A DNA stretch of 64,000 nt from Chrysomallon squamiferum. Taxonomy: Eukaryota > Mollusca > Gastropoda > Neomphalida > Peltospiridae. The position numbers and the translations under genes are program-made. The DNA is taken from NCBI GenBank assembly GCA_012295275.1, contig CM022673.1, positions 4,562,605 to 4,626,604 of the forward strand. Reading direction: 5' to 3'. A model generated the notes under the pieces. It was given only the letters and a program-made list of their open reading frames with translations, had not been told where the DNA came from and searched no databases. Below are positions 25,137-37,429 of the stretch, one piece after another (the stretch's first letter is position 1; each line of letters begins with the position of its first letter).

Positions 25137-25487
25137 ATCATCAGACTTTTAAAGAAATGAACACTTGATATATATATATATATTTGCCTTCTAACAGAAA
25201 ATCATTTGAGCAAGATGAAAAAACAAAAACAATAAAAAAAAAAATCATCTTTGAGATCCAGTGTACTGGACTCCAGCAACACGAAAAAGGATTGTTCTCT
25301 TGACACAATCCTTCACTCCCCCCCCCTTTGGTATAGCCCAAGATAATGGATACCCTCATCATTAAAGATTATTAATGTTTTGGTAGAAATTGATTTTTCT
25401 TTTAATTGTGGGCACCATGATGGCTGTCATGAAGGAAAGATTTCTAAGTGGCAAGTGCCGTACTTGTGAGTGAGTTTGCTAGAGGTA

Positions 25488-25600
25488 GTGGTAGCCAAGT
25501 GGATAATACACTAGGGCTTCTTTTTCCGGTGGTCATTAGCGAACGCTGGAACTTAGATGGGCATCTTATGTGCTCTGGGCAGTTATGTTTTGGTTTTTGT
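25488..25600 (+). mobile_element. tRNA-related SINE head, degenerate
   Basis: TAGCCAAGTGG at 25492-25502 fits pol III box A (TRGYNNANNNG). A degenerate box B-like GCGAACGCTGGAACT follows about 40 bp downstream. No intact tRNA fold, so not called a tRNA gene. Confidence 0.4.
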
Positions 25601-25675
25601 AGTTTTTGAACAAGACAGCGAAATTAGAATAGTTACATATCCAGACAAATTATAGATCTGTCGGTTTGTTTTACC

Positions 25676-25846
25676 TACCTATCTACATATCTACCTATCT
25701 ACCTACCTACCTATCTACCTATCTACCTACCTACCTATCTACATATCTATCAATGCATCTTTATAGTTATATATATATAGAGAGAGAGAGACACACACAC
25801 AAACATGCATATGTGTCAGAATGTGTGTGTGTGTGTGTGTGTGTGT
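25676..25846. repeat. CTAC/CTAT tetranucleotide and GA, AC, GT runs
   Basis: (CTAY)n at about 25676-25755, short GA and AC runs near 25780-25802, and (GT)n at about 25823-25846. Confidence 0.9.
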
Positions 25847-26289
25847 TATTGTCAGTAAAAAATGGATATCTCTACATGCTTTAAAACTACAACCAAAATT
25901 TTCTTCTGTGAAAAAAAGCAAATTTTTTTTTTTTTTTGCAACTGTTAGAGTTGTTTTTGTTTTAAATTAATGATAATGGATTTATAATCTAATAAAACTC
26001 TCTTTGGTTTCACACCTCTATATTCCATCAAATAATTTATGTTTGTGTTCATTAACTATACTGTCAAATAATTTTCAAACACAACCTTTTTTTTTTTTTT
26101 TACTAATATATTAAAAATTTCTTTATTCATCATGCGTCTGTTTATTCATTTAAAGGGAGTAGGTTAACAAAATCAGTATAAAATACCTTAATAATAACAG
26201 TTTTTTAACCTTTCCTAGGAACATCCTGCTACTATAGTCTTTAAAAACTAACAAAAAAAATAAAATATATTCATTACTCTTAACCTCCA

Positions 26290-26950
26290 AATATTCATGC
26301 ACTGCATTTTTTGTTTATTATTATTATTATTAACCTTTGCCACAAAATATTGATACTAAATAACAATTCTTAAAAAACAAAATATAAACTATTTTCAGAA
26401 AATGCTTATATTTTTTACTATTTACTATAAAATATTGCTACATTTTATTTTTTGCAATTCTTTTTTTTTTCTAGATTTGATTTAAAATATTCTAGATAAT
26501 AATCATTAACTTTAAAAAAAAAAAATCAGAATTAAGCTACCTTTAAATAGTATTCATTAATTTGTTTCAACAAAATATTGTTTATATATATACACAGTGA
26601 TTTTTGTTTCAAAAATACTGTTTAAAATACTTCCAGATAATAATCATTAATCTATACTACAACATTTTAATACAACAACATTTCTTCTTTGGAATACAAA
26701 TTTCAATTTTCAAAAATTCTTCCAGATAATAACCATTAACCTACATCACAAAAATTTTAATATCAACAACCATTTCTTCTTTGAAAATAAAAATCTCAAT
26801 TCAAAAAAAAAAAATTATTCATGATTATAATCGTTAACCTACAACTACAAAATATTTATACCAACAACTAATTTCTTCTTAATAATAAAATAAAATTTAA
26901 AAAAATAAAAAAAAAATCCATTTTTGAAATACCTTGAGATAAAACTCATT
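26290..26950. repeat. Strongly diverged ~110-bp tandem repeat
   Basis: CCAGATAATAATCATTAA, then a CTACAACA/ACAAAATATT element, then ATTTCTTCTTTGRAATA recur about five times with gaps of roughly 100-120 bp. Confidence 0.6.
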
Positions 26951-26959
26951 ACCACCTGT

Positions 26960-27260
26960 CTCCCCCCACACACAAGAGACATTGGTATAATCTACATTCT
27001 AAGGAATGACAGAGATATAAGGATGTGGCATTTTCTTCTACCGACATTTGTGGTTGGTGCTGTCGCAGGTTTTGCAACCCAGTGATTGAGAAGCGCAGAG
27101 CCTCGCAGATTTGTACACTTTCATTCGTTCCAACGCGCTGGCAGCTGGGGTTAAGGCCTGATGAGGTTTTGTGATGAATTACAAGTGGATTTGAATCAGC
27201 ACCAGGCTACAGCTGGCTAACTTAATTGTCTTAGCAAGATTTTTGGAGAAAAACGACAAA
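26960..27260. other. Higher-complexity non-coding island
   Basis: Unique sequence: GTGCTGTCGCAGGTTTTG, AAGCGCAGAGCCTCGCAG, CAACGCGCTGGCAGCTGG. Stops in all frames; candidate conserved element. Confidence 0.4.
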
Positions 27261-28439
27261 GGAGAAGGAAAGAGAAACAACAACCAAAAAAAAAAAAATA
27301 ATAATAATAATAATAGTTATCAGTTCGGGTTTTTTTTTTTTTGGAAATCTCGGATGGTTGTGAAAAATGCTTGTTGTTTTAAGGTGAGATTGATTAATAT
27401 TTGAAGATTATTTTTCATTGTTTTATGTGTTAAAAATATGAATTTTTTTTTTTTTTTAATTCAAGATAAGATAGTTTCCTTTGATGAATGAGGCATCGTG
27501 TTAAATGTATTATGTTAATTTATTTTATTTTGTAAACATCAGGAATTAGGTACATGTGTGTTTTTATTAGTGTTTTCAAATAACATTAATGTATTATGAA
27601 AAATGTTGAGACTTATTTGACTTTTTGTTTATATTTTTACTGAATAAGATTTCATGATTAATAATTTCTTTCATTTTGGTTTTGAAAATGTTTCTTTTAA
27701 CACTTCAATTTCTTTTTCAATGTTAACTTTAAAATAAAAATTCACAAAATTCTTAGTAAGCTGTACTGGAATAAAGTTTTTTTTTTTACTGATAAACTAC
27801 TATAGCACACCATTTTTCAAAATTTATCTTTAATTAATTCTGTTCTGAAAAATAACCTTTTGGCATAAAAATATGCTGAGTGTATCTTGAAAAGATCAAA
27901 AGATTATATTCAGATAAGCATATATGAATACACTGATGATATTTGTACCCAAAAAAATATTTGCATTTAAATAATTTATGATCACCGCAGCCATAGTGTT
28001 TTCCTTATCTCAATGATTTCTTAAATCATTTGATTTATTTTATTTCTATTTTTATTTATTTTATTTTACTTTTTTTACCAACAGAACCCCCATAAATTTT
28101 GGTGTTTTTTTTTTTTCTATTCTTAATCACTGTTCTCTAAAAACATGAAAACATAAGTTTAACAATCATCTTTTATACCATAACAATGCTTTTAAAAAGT
28201 TAAAGCTTGTTAAGTACATAATTTGAAAAAAAACACCAAAAATTGAAAACAATGTCAAAGTAAAAGAATATTTTTTGCAGAATACAAATTGCGAGCACAA
28301 GAAATTATTAAAAAAAATTCATGTTTCTGAACACACTTTCATACACCAAACAACATTTTCAACAAACTTATGTTTGCATTTCTTTAAACATGGTTAGAAG
28401 GCAAAAATGTGTTCTTTAATTAAAAGCTCTTTTTTTTTT
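27261..28439. other. AT-rich intronic stretch, no gene
   Basis: A/T-rich sequence with AAT triplets (27298-27316) and poly(T) runs. Nothing further recognised. Confidence 0.6.
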
Positions 28440-28740
28440 TTGTTCAATAATCCTTCGACACATCAACATGCTAGATTGATTACTTAGCACGTTGTAATCA
28501 CAGTGAGGCAGTCATGCCTGGCTGCACACGAATGCAGAGATAAAAGTGTTCGCACATTGTCTTCTTTGTTCTGTGTTTTGCTCGGATTTGTACAGATTCT
28601 CCACAAACAATTTCCTTTCCGTCAGAGAACCTGCTTTTTACAATCCACTGATGATTTTCGGGTTTTTTTCTTCTTTTTTTTTTCTTTGTTTCATTATCAA
28701 CGTGGATCTCGGTTGTCACTTCCTTGTCTTGTTTGACTGG
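28440..28740. other. Higher-complexity non-coding island
   Basis: Unique sequence (CAGTGAGGCAGTCATGCCTG, GAATGCAGAGATAAAAG) with overlapping short ORFs on both strands that show no domain. Candidate conserved element. Confidence 0.35.
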
Positions 28741-28902
28741 CTTGTTAGTATGTGTGATGAAAATATTACTGTTTATTATTATTATTTTTATTTTTAATTC
28801 ATTATTTAATCTTCTTTTATTTACGTTTTTACAAGGGGAAAGAAAAAAAAAATTGGGTAGATTAAGGCTGTTCTTAAAACCATAAATGTTGGAATCTTTT
28901 GA

Positions 28903-28904
28903 AA

Positions 28905-28938
<34 letters not shown>
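28903..28938. repeat. (GT)n microsatellite
   Basis: GT run of about 36 bp. Confidence 0.95.
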
Positions 28939-28941
<3 letters not shown>

Positions 28942-29409
28942 TACTTTGAGTGTATTTTGTATTCTGTAACATGTATATACTTGCATGCATCAGTACTGAA
29001 AAAATATCGCATATTTACAGATTTAATAGATATTGCTTAATTACTTATTGAAATATTCCCTTCCTTTTTTATTATTATCATTATTATTATTATTTTTTTT
29101 TTTTTAAGTTCTAAATATTTTTAACATGGTCTTTTCAGAAGCATCTGTTCTGAATCTTCTTAAATCCTTTGTATAAGCTGATTTCAAACACATCTGCAAA
29201 AAATCATTAAAATCTTCTTTTAAAGTATTTTTAATATGTAGATTTTGGATACATCTGTTTTAAATCCTGTAAGGATATGTTTTTAATCCTTGATAAAAAA
29301 TTATTTATTTGTAATCCTTGATAAAAAGAATAAAAAAATAGATTTATTAATGTTGTAAGTAACAGCACAAGATAGCAGAATTTAAGCACTTTTGGAAATT
29401 ATAATAATT

Positions 29410-29575
29410 TTAAAGTAGTAGTAGTAGTTGTAGTAGTAGTAGCAGTAGCGATGGTGGTGGAGGTTGTGGTGACAGTGTTAATACTGTTATTTCTACTATG
29501 ACTTTAGTTACTATTACCATAATTAGCAATTACTTTTTCTATAGCTATTAGTAGTACTACTATCGCAACAGCCAG

Positions 29576-29611
<36 letters not shown>

Positions 29612-29625
29612 CACTGCTACCACTA
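29410..29625. repeat. (AGT)n and (ACT)n triplet pair
   Basis: AGT/GGT triplets at about 29416-29470 and (ACT)n at about 29575-29612 are complementary in sense, so the two could pair as a long stem. Confidence 0.8.
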
Positions 29626-29989
29626 CTGGTGCTGGTTCAAAATATTCTTACTATTTTTTTTCAATTAATTGTTTTAATTATAGTATAAATAGTGTTAAAA
29701 CAAAAAAAATTGTCATCATTACTTTCTTCTTCTCAAATTATTTATTTATTTTTTTATTATTATTTTTATTTTTTTATGTTTTCTCTTATATCCATTTACA
29801 TGTTATTTAATCAATTTTCATTTATAAAAAATTAAAAAAAAAAAAAAAAAATTCACTATATTCATTGAGAATAAATTATTTTAAAATTCCGCTATTTTTA
29901 AAAACAGCACCAAGGTTCACAAAAAGGTTTTGGCAAGATTTATTCCTTCTGAAACCAGTGATTCAAAAAAAAAAAAAAAAATGTTCTTA

Positions 29990-30003
29990 GTTGCCATGAC
30001 AAC
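29990..30003. promoter_or_regulatory. RFX X-box-like site, one mismatch
   Basis: GTTGCCATGACAAC. Its flanks (ATGTTCTTAG before; TTATCACC, CTTAAC and CTGAGGT after) resemble those of the 16189 site, suggesting the two belong to one dispersed repeat. Confidence 0.4.
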
Positions 30004-30249
30004 CACAAAAATTATCACCTCCTTAACGCTATACTGAGGTATTAATAATGTCTAATGTATAAAGAGCTTTTTGACTAATGGACTAACTTAATTGTGTTAT
30101 AGGTTTATGAACAGATACAACTAAACTGTATTTACAGTCAGGTTTACCAGTAGCCCATAATGAAATGAACTAGTAAAAATAGGCCAATTACTAAGTTAAC
30201 ATAATTAATTATTCAGTTTAGTTTCTTTTCTTTTCTGGATTTTTATAAA

Positions 30250-30252
<3 letters not shown>

Positions 30253-30284
<32 letters not shown>

Positions 30285-30453
30285 TTTTAATTATCTTTTT
30301 TCAGAAATCTATCATTTTCTAGTAAGAAAATGAACTTTAAAATACAAATATTAGGCCATATGACAGCAGATTTTTTTTATAATTTTTAAATTTAGAATTA
30401 ATTTCCTGATATTAGCAGTCCAACTAAATGATGAAATGATTATTTTATTTTAT

Positions 30454-30485
<32 letters not shown>

Positions 30486-30735
30486 TTGTAACAATTATTA
30501 GTTGATGATTCTCACCCCCAGAAATAATAAATAAATAAATAAATAAATTAAAAAAAACATATTTAAAAACAAACAGAAGATAGTCATTATAATCACTGTC
30601 AGCAATAAAAAATAATAATAAAGAAATATTCCATTTTATTAACATAATTATTATAACAACAGTGTTTGAAAATGAAATTAAAAAAAATAACCTCTGTCTT
30701 TTTTATTAACATAATTATTATAATCACAGTGTCAG
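30253..30735. repeat. (GT)n and a ~75-bp direct duplication
   Basis: (GT)n at about 30253-30283. TTTATTAACATAATTATTAT with AACAGTGT / ATCACAGTGT recurs at about 30636 and 30700. Confidence 0.75.
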
Positions 30736-30739
30736 TAAA

Positions 30740-32427
30740 TGTTTTGTTTGAAATTGGCCCACAATTACGGGAGTAAAGTTTAATATGTTGTATAACACAT
30801 AACACCGGTAATTACACAATGACATATTGATTATAACACACAGCCTTAAATTAGGAGTATTAGTTCAATTCTTCATTTTCAATTTTTTCTTCATCTTCCA
30901 TTTTTTTTCTTTCTTTTTTTCATTCTCATTTCTGTACATTTTTGTTCGTTCATTGTCTTTCTTTTTCTCCTCCCCACATGTTCAAAGCAAACAAATTTAA
31001 ACAGAAAAATAATTAAATTTCACTGTAATTCAGTTTGTTTTTTGGAGCCAATGGAAAGCTTTCTTACATAAAGAACTGAAAGAAAATTGTGCACATCAAA
31101 GACATTTTCAAAGCTGCCGAACTAATCAAGTATTGATATACTGTTTTAAGAAACTGAACAGTGTTTTTTCTATGCGAGAAATATAGTTAAAAAGTTAATT
31201 GGAAATGGTCTTAGATCCTTGCTGAGGTATTATGTACGTCAGTTTTAATTAAAAATAAAAAAGGGATGAAAAAAACATCAATAAAATTTTATTATCAATA
31301 TACTCGTGTTTGGACCTGTAATGTCTGTTTTGTTCTACGTGAGATGGGAAATAGTCCTTTGTCAGGGATCAAAATCTGTTTTTTTCTTTTATTAATAGAA
31401 AACGGGTAGAATTTTATTATCTAGAAGCACTGAAGTCATTAGAAGTGTATTATTAATTAAGGTGATCTTAAGGTGAAACTACTGTACAGACCTATTTTTT
31501 TTGAAGACATGTTTATTTTCAGTAAATAGATTTTAAAAATTATTTTAATAAACTCTAGAATGATTACGCATGTTATTAATTAAGATCAGTTTAAAATGTA
31601 ACAAATAATTAAATAACTTTAAATAAATAATTTTTAAAATGTGATCAAAATAATATAATAAGTCTATAGAAAAAATATATATAAAAATGTACAGAGGTTT
31701 ACAATATATATATATATATTTTATTTTTTAAAATTACAGTTTATGTTACACATAAATGTTTCTAACACACCTAGTTAAATAACATTTATTTCATATCAGA
31801 TTTTATTTTTTTTTATTTTTTTTTTAAATTACTGTCCTGGTTTTAGGTTTTTTTTGTTGATATTTTTTTTAGTACATACATAAGCAATACTATAGTTAAG
31901 AATGTTAAAAAGATTTTCCATTTTCTTAAGACAAAAATTTTGAAAACATTTCATATGTTAAACTTCATTTTGACATTTGAATAGACGGGTTTCACAAAAG
32001 AATTTAGATAATGTTTTTTGGCTCATGTTTGCCTTCTGTTTTTATTAATAATGATTTGCAGAAGCAGCTGTACCCATTAAAAAGTGAAAATATTTTAATA
32101 TAAATTAATATCTTTGAGAAAACATGACTCTGCCAGTCAGAAAACAATAATTTGTGGCAATATGACACTGGTTCTCTTCTTTGTGTGTGTTTGTCTCTGA
32201 GACAGGGCTCCAGTTACAAAATAATAACAATTGTAAGAAAACAGTTTGGAATAAGAAAAAAACTGCATTAAAAATAAAAAATATTATATATGCTTGAAGG
32301 ACATAGCTTACAGAAGTTATGGCATGATTTGAAAAGTATGTACTCATCTGTACTGTATGTATGTCTAAATAAAACAAAGCAAACATGTATATTATACAAT
32401 ATATTCAAGTTAAGATGTGCTTAAAAT

Positions 32428-32464
<37 letters not shown>

Positions 32465-32470
32465 CAGCTA
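30740..32470. other. AT-rich intronic stretch, no gene
   Basis: AT-rich sequence with (AT)n near 31705-31720 and 32434-32460. No gene or recognisable element. Confidence 0.6.
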
Positions 32471-32479
32471 CGAAATGGT

Positions 32480-32830
32480 TAAAACAACTCGGTTACACTG
32501 AGCCTTTGTTTGATACAGAAAAAAATACATTAAACCATACATGTCAAAGCTAAATTTATTGAAGCTATGCATGGCTAGATTTTTATCCAAATTAAAAGTT
32601 TATGGAACCAGTGTATGGTTAAATCATGACATAATTTAATGAAACAGTTTGCTGATACCGTGTTTGGTCAGAGCACAGAAACAATTTAATGAAGCTTTAT
32701 ATGACAGAGCAAAATTTACTGATGGTATTGACACTTAAAATGATGGCAGAATTTAATGAAGGTTTTCAGTTTAAATCGTAGTGAAATGAACTGAAGTTGT
32801 GTATATGGTTAAAGAATTTAAACACTTAAT
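32480..32830. repeat. Diverged ~45-bp tandem repeat
   Basis: About seven imperfect units around GACAGAATTTAATGAAGCTT with a spacer resembling TATGGTTAAATCATG. Confidence 0.65.
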
Positions 32831-33394
32831 TAAAGGCAATAGGACAATAATGAATGTTATTAAGAAAAAAATATATATAAAGAATAAAGTGTGTGTTTGA
32901 ATGTGTGTGTGTCTGAGTCAGTGTGTGTGTGTGCATATGTATGTTTCTGAGAGAGAGATTAAAGTTAATGTTGATTGCAAGCAATTATTTTTTGAAGATC
33001 TACTTAATGAAAAACAGAAATATAAAATTTATATTAATTGTTTTAAAATATATATTTCCATTAAGTATATGTTCTGTCATCTGATTCTAGAAATTTTTCA
33101 ACTCTTACTTAAAACGCTGCAGTATTTGTTTTCCTCAGAGAGAGAAGAGCATTCATTTCAGTATGGATTTATAACTTGTTGTTTCTATTTTTAAAATTCC
33201 TTAACAAGTGTCTTTTGGTGCAGTTTGTGGAAATAGCATTTAATTATTGACATAATTTAAAAATTTTAAAAGACTTTCAAAATTTTATTTATTTCAGTCA
33301 TGCTCTGGTTTTTTTTTTTTTTTTTTTTTTTTATAAAATAAATTTATTTCATGTCTTTAAAATTGCGACAGGTTTGTAATTTATGAAGAAACAA

Positions 33395-34140
33395 ATTTCA
33401 AAAAGAGGCGGTGCTTCTTTCCTACATCAGCGTTCACCTACAAACAGGAGCTCTGCCGATGCTGATGTCACAGTGAAATGACTCAGCCCTATTTTTAACA
33501 CAACACCTTATTAGACACCACCGAACAGCAGTCGGTTGTTGTCTTCGTGACACAGAAAACAATTTACCAGTGCAAGAAGAAAATGGCCATTTGAAATCCT
33601 TTAATACATCCATCTATTCTCAATGCGATGGCGTTCGGCTGCTTTTCCCGTCGTCTTCATTTCTTAACAGCAGTGGTGTTTGAGCAGCTGGTGCTAAATG
33701 CTAATACAAAATAGTCCATAATAATCAAACCTGATAGAACCTTTATCAGTATTGACTTTCCATCTTTCCACTTGACAGCTGTATTGAAAAAAAAAAAAAA
33801 AAAAAAATTATATAAAAAAAAAATATATAGAATAAAAGCTACTTTTATCTTTATCCATTTGTCAGCACCCTAGCTTGTACATTACGACTAGAAAGACTTT
33901 AAATTGGACATGACAGGTGGCTGACTGCTTCTCTGTTTCTCTTCTCCGATCTGGCGAGGGAAAAAGCTCTTGCTGTCCAGCTTCGCTCGCTCTCTCTCTC
34001 CTCTCTCTGCATGTGACGCTTTCAGTACGTTTCCTGTTAACAATATCCAGTCCCAGTGGAAACATGTTTTCCCACTGTTCATTAAATATGGATACTGTTG
34101 AGAGTATCAGGTCTGCTTCTCAAATCTGAGCTTGCACAGA
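33395..34140. other. Long higher-complexity non-coding island
   Basis: About 750 bp, interrupted by A-rich sequence at 33786-33835. It includes TGCTGATGTCAC and ATGACTCAGC (Maf/AP-1-like half-sites) near 33459-33488, and GCGATGGCGTTCGGCTGC near 33625. A CT-rich patch sits at 33988-34010. Short ORFs on both strands at 33862-34129 have no domain. Candidate regulatory element. Confidence 0.45.
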
Positions 34141-34840
34141 TTAGATGTGTATTGAAAGCAATATTTTCCCATGAGATCTCTCTCTATTGACCATCAACAT
34201 GCAGCAGCCATTTGTAAAAACAGCTGAGTTGCAGAAATGTCAGGGGACATTTTTTGATTGGCTGAATTTAGACAAGGTTCGGTGTAAATTTCGGAAAAAT
34301 GATTAAAAAAACGTGTTTCCAGAAAATATTCGAGTTAATAAAAATAGAAATAATAATAAGATATTAAAATAATGCCTGAATATTAAAAAAATAGTTTTAA
34401 AAAATACTTGAGTTAATAAAAGTATAATAAAATATTAAAATAATATATCAACATTAAAAAATTATATATATATATATAAAATATTGAAGTCAAATATTAA
34501 ACATAAGATTTTAGATATGAAATCTATATAAATGAGATATTAAAAGCTTATATATTGAAAACATTAAATTTTAAAAATAAGATAATTTATTTATTTTTAA
34601 AAGCACGTTAATAACATTTAATATTGATTCTAATTACATTGGTGAAAAATAAATGAATTAATTGTTCATGTAAGCCCATTACTAGAAATACAAACAAGTT
34701 ATTTATCTCCAAAACTCTGTTCTCCATTTTAAGCTAGTAAAATATTTATGTTTATGTTAACAATGTTTTCAAATAGTATTAATGAATCAGAATTATACAT
34801 AGACATATTTTGTAATTCTGTATGATGTTTATGTTCATAA

Positions 34841-34890
34841 TTTATACACACACATACATACACACATACATACATACATACATACATACG
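34841..34890. repeat. (CATA)n/(AC)n microsatellite
   Basis: ACACATACATACACACATAC followed by (CATA)n. Confidence 0.9.
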
Positions 34891-35224
34891 TATATGAGCA
34901 TGACGTATATAAAAAAGAGTTGTATTCTAATTAATTTTTGAAAAGAAAACTTGTCTACCTGTTTTATTTCCAGTTGCTTTGCCATAGTCATCTGGGGATT
35001 TTGATTTTTAACACTGTGTATGTGAAACTGTGTGAACTATTACTCTGTGATATTTCACCTCCCTGATTGCTAATTTTGGACTTTTTCTGAATCCAATCAT
35101 AAATAAAAAATTTAATAATTCTTCTTATTATTATTGTTATTTTCTTAATGTTTATTTTTTTAAATTATTATTACCAAAAACAAGGTTTTATATAAGCTTT
35201 ATAGTTATTATTTTTAAAAAAAAA

Positions 35225-36180
35225 CTAGGCTTTGAAATTCAAGTGCTATAGAAATCCACAGTTCACATCTCTTTAGTTTAGTAAAAAAATAATAATAACA
35301 AATATATTTTTTAAATTTATCTATATTAAATTGTCAGATCTTATTTAATACCAAATTCAAAAAGAAAATCATAAAAAAAACATAGACTGGTTTTCAAAAC
35401 TGAAACATTATCAGAATTCACATATCAAGAAGATATATTTGATTTAAACCATTTTTTATTTCCACGAAACAAAAACATATTTTTAAAAAACAAAAACGAA
35501 AAGGGACTTTGAAACAGACTGGTTTTTAAAAACTCAAACTATCAGAATTCCCAAACCAAACAAGATATCCAAAAACATGTTTAAACTAAAATATTAAAAA
35601 AACAACATGACTTTGAAATAGACTGATATTCGGAAAAACTTCGAACATTATCAGAATTCCCATACCTAACAAGAGATTAAAAACATTTCTTTTTATTCTT
35701 AAACTTTTTATTTGATTCGTAATATAAAACAATTTTAGTCCAAGTTATTTTTTAAAACAACAAGACTTCAAAATAGTCTGGTATTTGAAATTAGAATTCC
35801 CATACCAAACAAAATATTTAAGGACGTATTTTATTCAAGACATATTTTTACACTTTTTACTTGATTCATATCAATATTTTTTTAAACTAATTTTAAAAAA
35901 AAAACCAGCAACACTTTGAAACAGACTGGTTTTTGAAAAAAATTCAGACATTATCAGAATTGCCAAACCAAACAAGAAATTTGTAACATTTTTTTTTTTA
36001 AATTAAAGATTCATTTTTATATTTCTTATTTGATTGATAATAAATATATTTTTGATTTAAATTATTATTTTAAAAAAAATCAAAATAAATCAAATCCCAA
36101 AAAAACAACAAAAAAAACCCAGTCTATGAAACGGACTGGTATTTGAAAAAACTCCTGATGTAAAACTCCCCAGATCACAC
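35225..36180. repeat. Diverged ~120-170 bp satellite-like tandem array
   Basis: At least six units carrying ACTTTGAAACAGACTGGTTT, then TTTGAAAAAACTC, ATTATCAGAATTCCCA and AACCAAACAAGA, each followed by A/T filler of variable length. The array ends about 600 bp before the exon at 36777. Confidence 0.8.
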
Positions 36181-36776
36181 AACTCCATATTGATGTGTTT
36201 GATTTTCCAATATAGTTTTGTATTCTCTTCAGAGCTACAAGAAACAACTTGTCACTGCATCACTCTTCGTTTTTTTTTTCTTCTTCTCTTTTATTGCCAA
36301 TAGTTGTTATTAAATATGCTTTGGAGTGTGAAATTCTTTTGACAATCCAGTTTTTCATTTCAGCTTGAAAGAGGAGAAATCTGTTTTTTATAGTGCTTTA
36401 TACAGTGTATCATTATGCAACATATCATTAGTTTTGAGTTTATATATATTTGTAGATTTATATTTAATTTTGTTTATTTTTTTTAAATTTATTTTTATTT
36501 TTATATAATTTTGTTTATTTCTGTTTGTTTAATGTTAATAGGTTTTCTGTTTATTTTATTTACTATTTTTTTTATTTACTTATGTATTTATTTATGTCTG
36601 TTTGGTTGTTTGTTGTTTACTTAACCATTACTGTTTATTTATTCAGTATCTTAGATATTAATGTTAGTGATAATTTTTGTTTGCATTTGAATTAATGTCT
36701 GCTATACCAGTATCCATAAATATATATTTTCTTATGGCAGTTTTATTTATATTTATGGGATTTTTTCCTCTTACAG

Positions 36777-36850
36777 TCAAACCCGAAGTTGTTGGCCAAC
36801 TGAACAAGGAATTTGGAGTGACTCTAGTGACAGCTGGAATTGGAAAAGAG
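36777..36850 (+). CDS. PTPRN: IA-2/phogrin (PTPRN-like) internal exon, membrane-proximal ectodomain part 2
   Basis: Second recognisable exon of the IA-2/phogrin gene. The acceptor TTTTTCCTCTTACAG ends at 36776 and the donor is AGAG|GTAAGA at 36851. The 74 bp comprise two bases completing the split Val codon from the exon at 12990, then 24 codons (KPEVVGQLNKEFGV..., ending AGIGKE). It therefore enters in phase 1, matching the previous donor, and ends in phase 0. It aligns with human VKSELEAQTGLQILQTGVGQRE, the last folded part of the mature ectodomain; the pattern LxxxxGVxLVTAGIGKE against LxxxTGLQILQTGVGQRE is clear. It is separated from the previous exon by 23.8 kb and from the next by 17.6 kb, so one small extracellular domain is spread over more than 40 kb. 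The frame stays open into the flanking intron, so the ends were set by splice sites and phase. Confidence 0.88.
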
Positions 36851-37429
36851 GTAAGACTTTTGTAAAATATATGTTAAATACCCCATAAATAAATTTATCT
36901 TACATTTCCTCTTAGGAATCATTTTCTTCATTTTTCTTTTGCAATTTCTTCTTTTCTTCTCAATTTTTTTTTTTTTTTTTTTCTTGATCGTCACATTCCA
37001 CTTTTTCTCTTTATTTTCTTCTCATTTTTATCCTCCTACTTTTTTCTCTTTTCTACCTTCCTGTTCTATTCTTTTCTTCTTTTTTTTTCTTTTATGCCTG
37101 TCATTCAAAACAAAAAACAAAAATAAAAAACATTTACATATTTATTCAGTTTAATTATTTTTATTATTATTTTTTTTTAATTTTCTTAAATTTTACAAGA
37201 ACAATTTGTCATGACATTTTCCTCAAAGTTCATAATTAATTAATTAACTAATCAGCCCACTTCAGTTTCATCATTTATTCATTCTTTCATTTATTCACTG
37301 CTGATATGGTTTTAGTTATTGTAATTTAATTTTGACCTTTGTTCTTCTAACCATACTAGCATCTGTGTTCATCATGATTAATACTTTCACCTGAAAACAG
37401 TTTTACCTGTCACTTCCACACTTGTAATT

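Noticed and set aside
25488-25600. tRNA gene
   Set aside because: Box A fits but box B is degenerate and no cloverleaf stems form; treated as a SINE head.
28498-28986. 162-codon - strand ORF
   Set aside because: Part is (AC)n translation and the rest has no recognisable domain; the underlying DNA is better described as a non-coding island.
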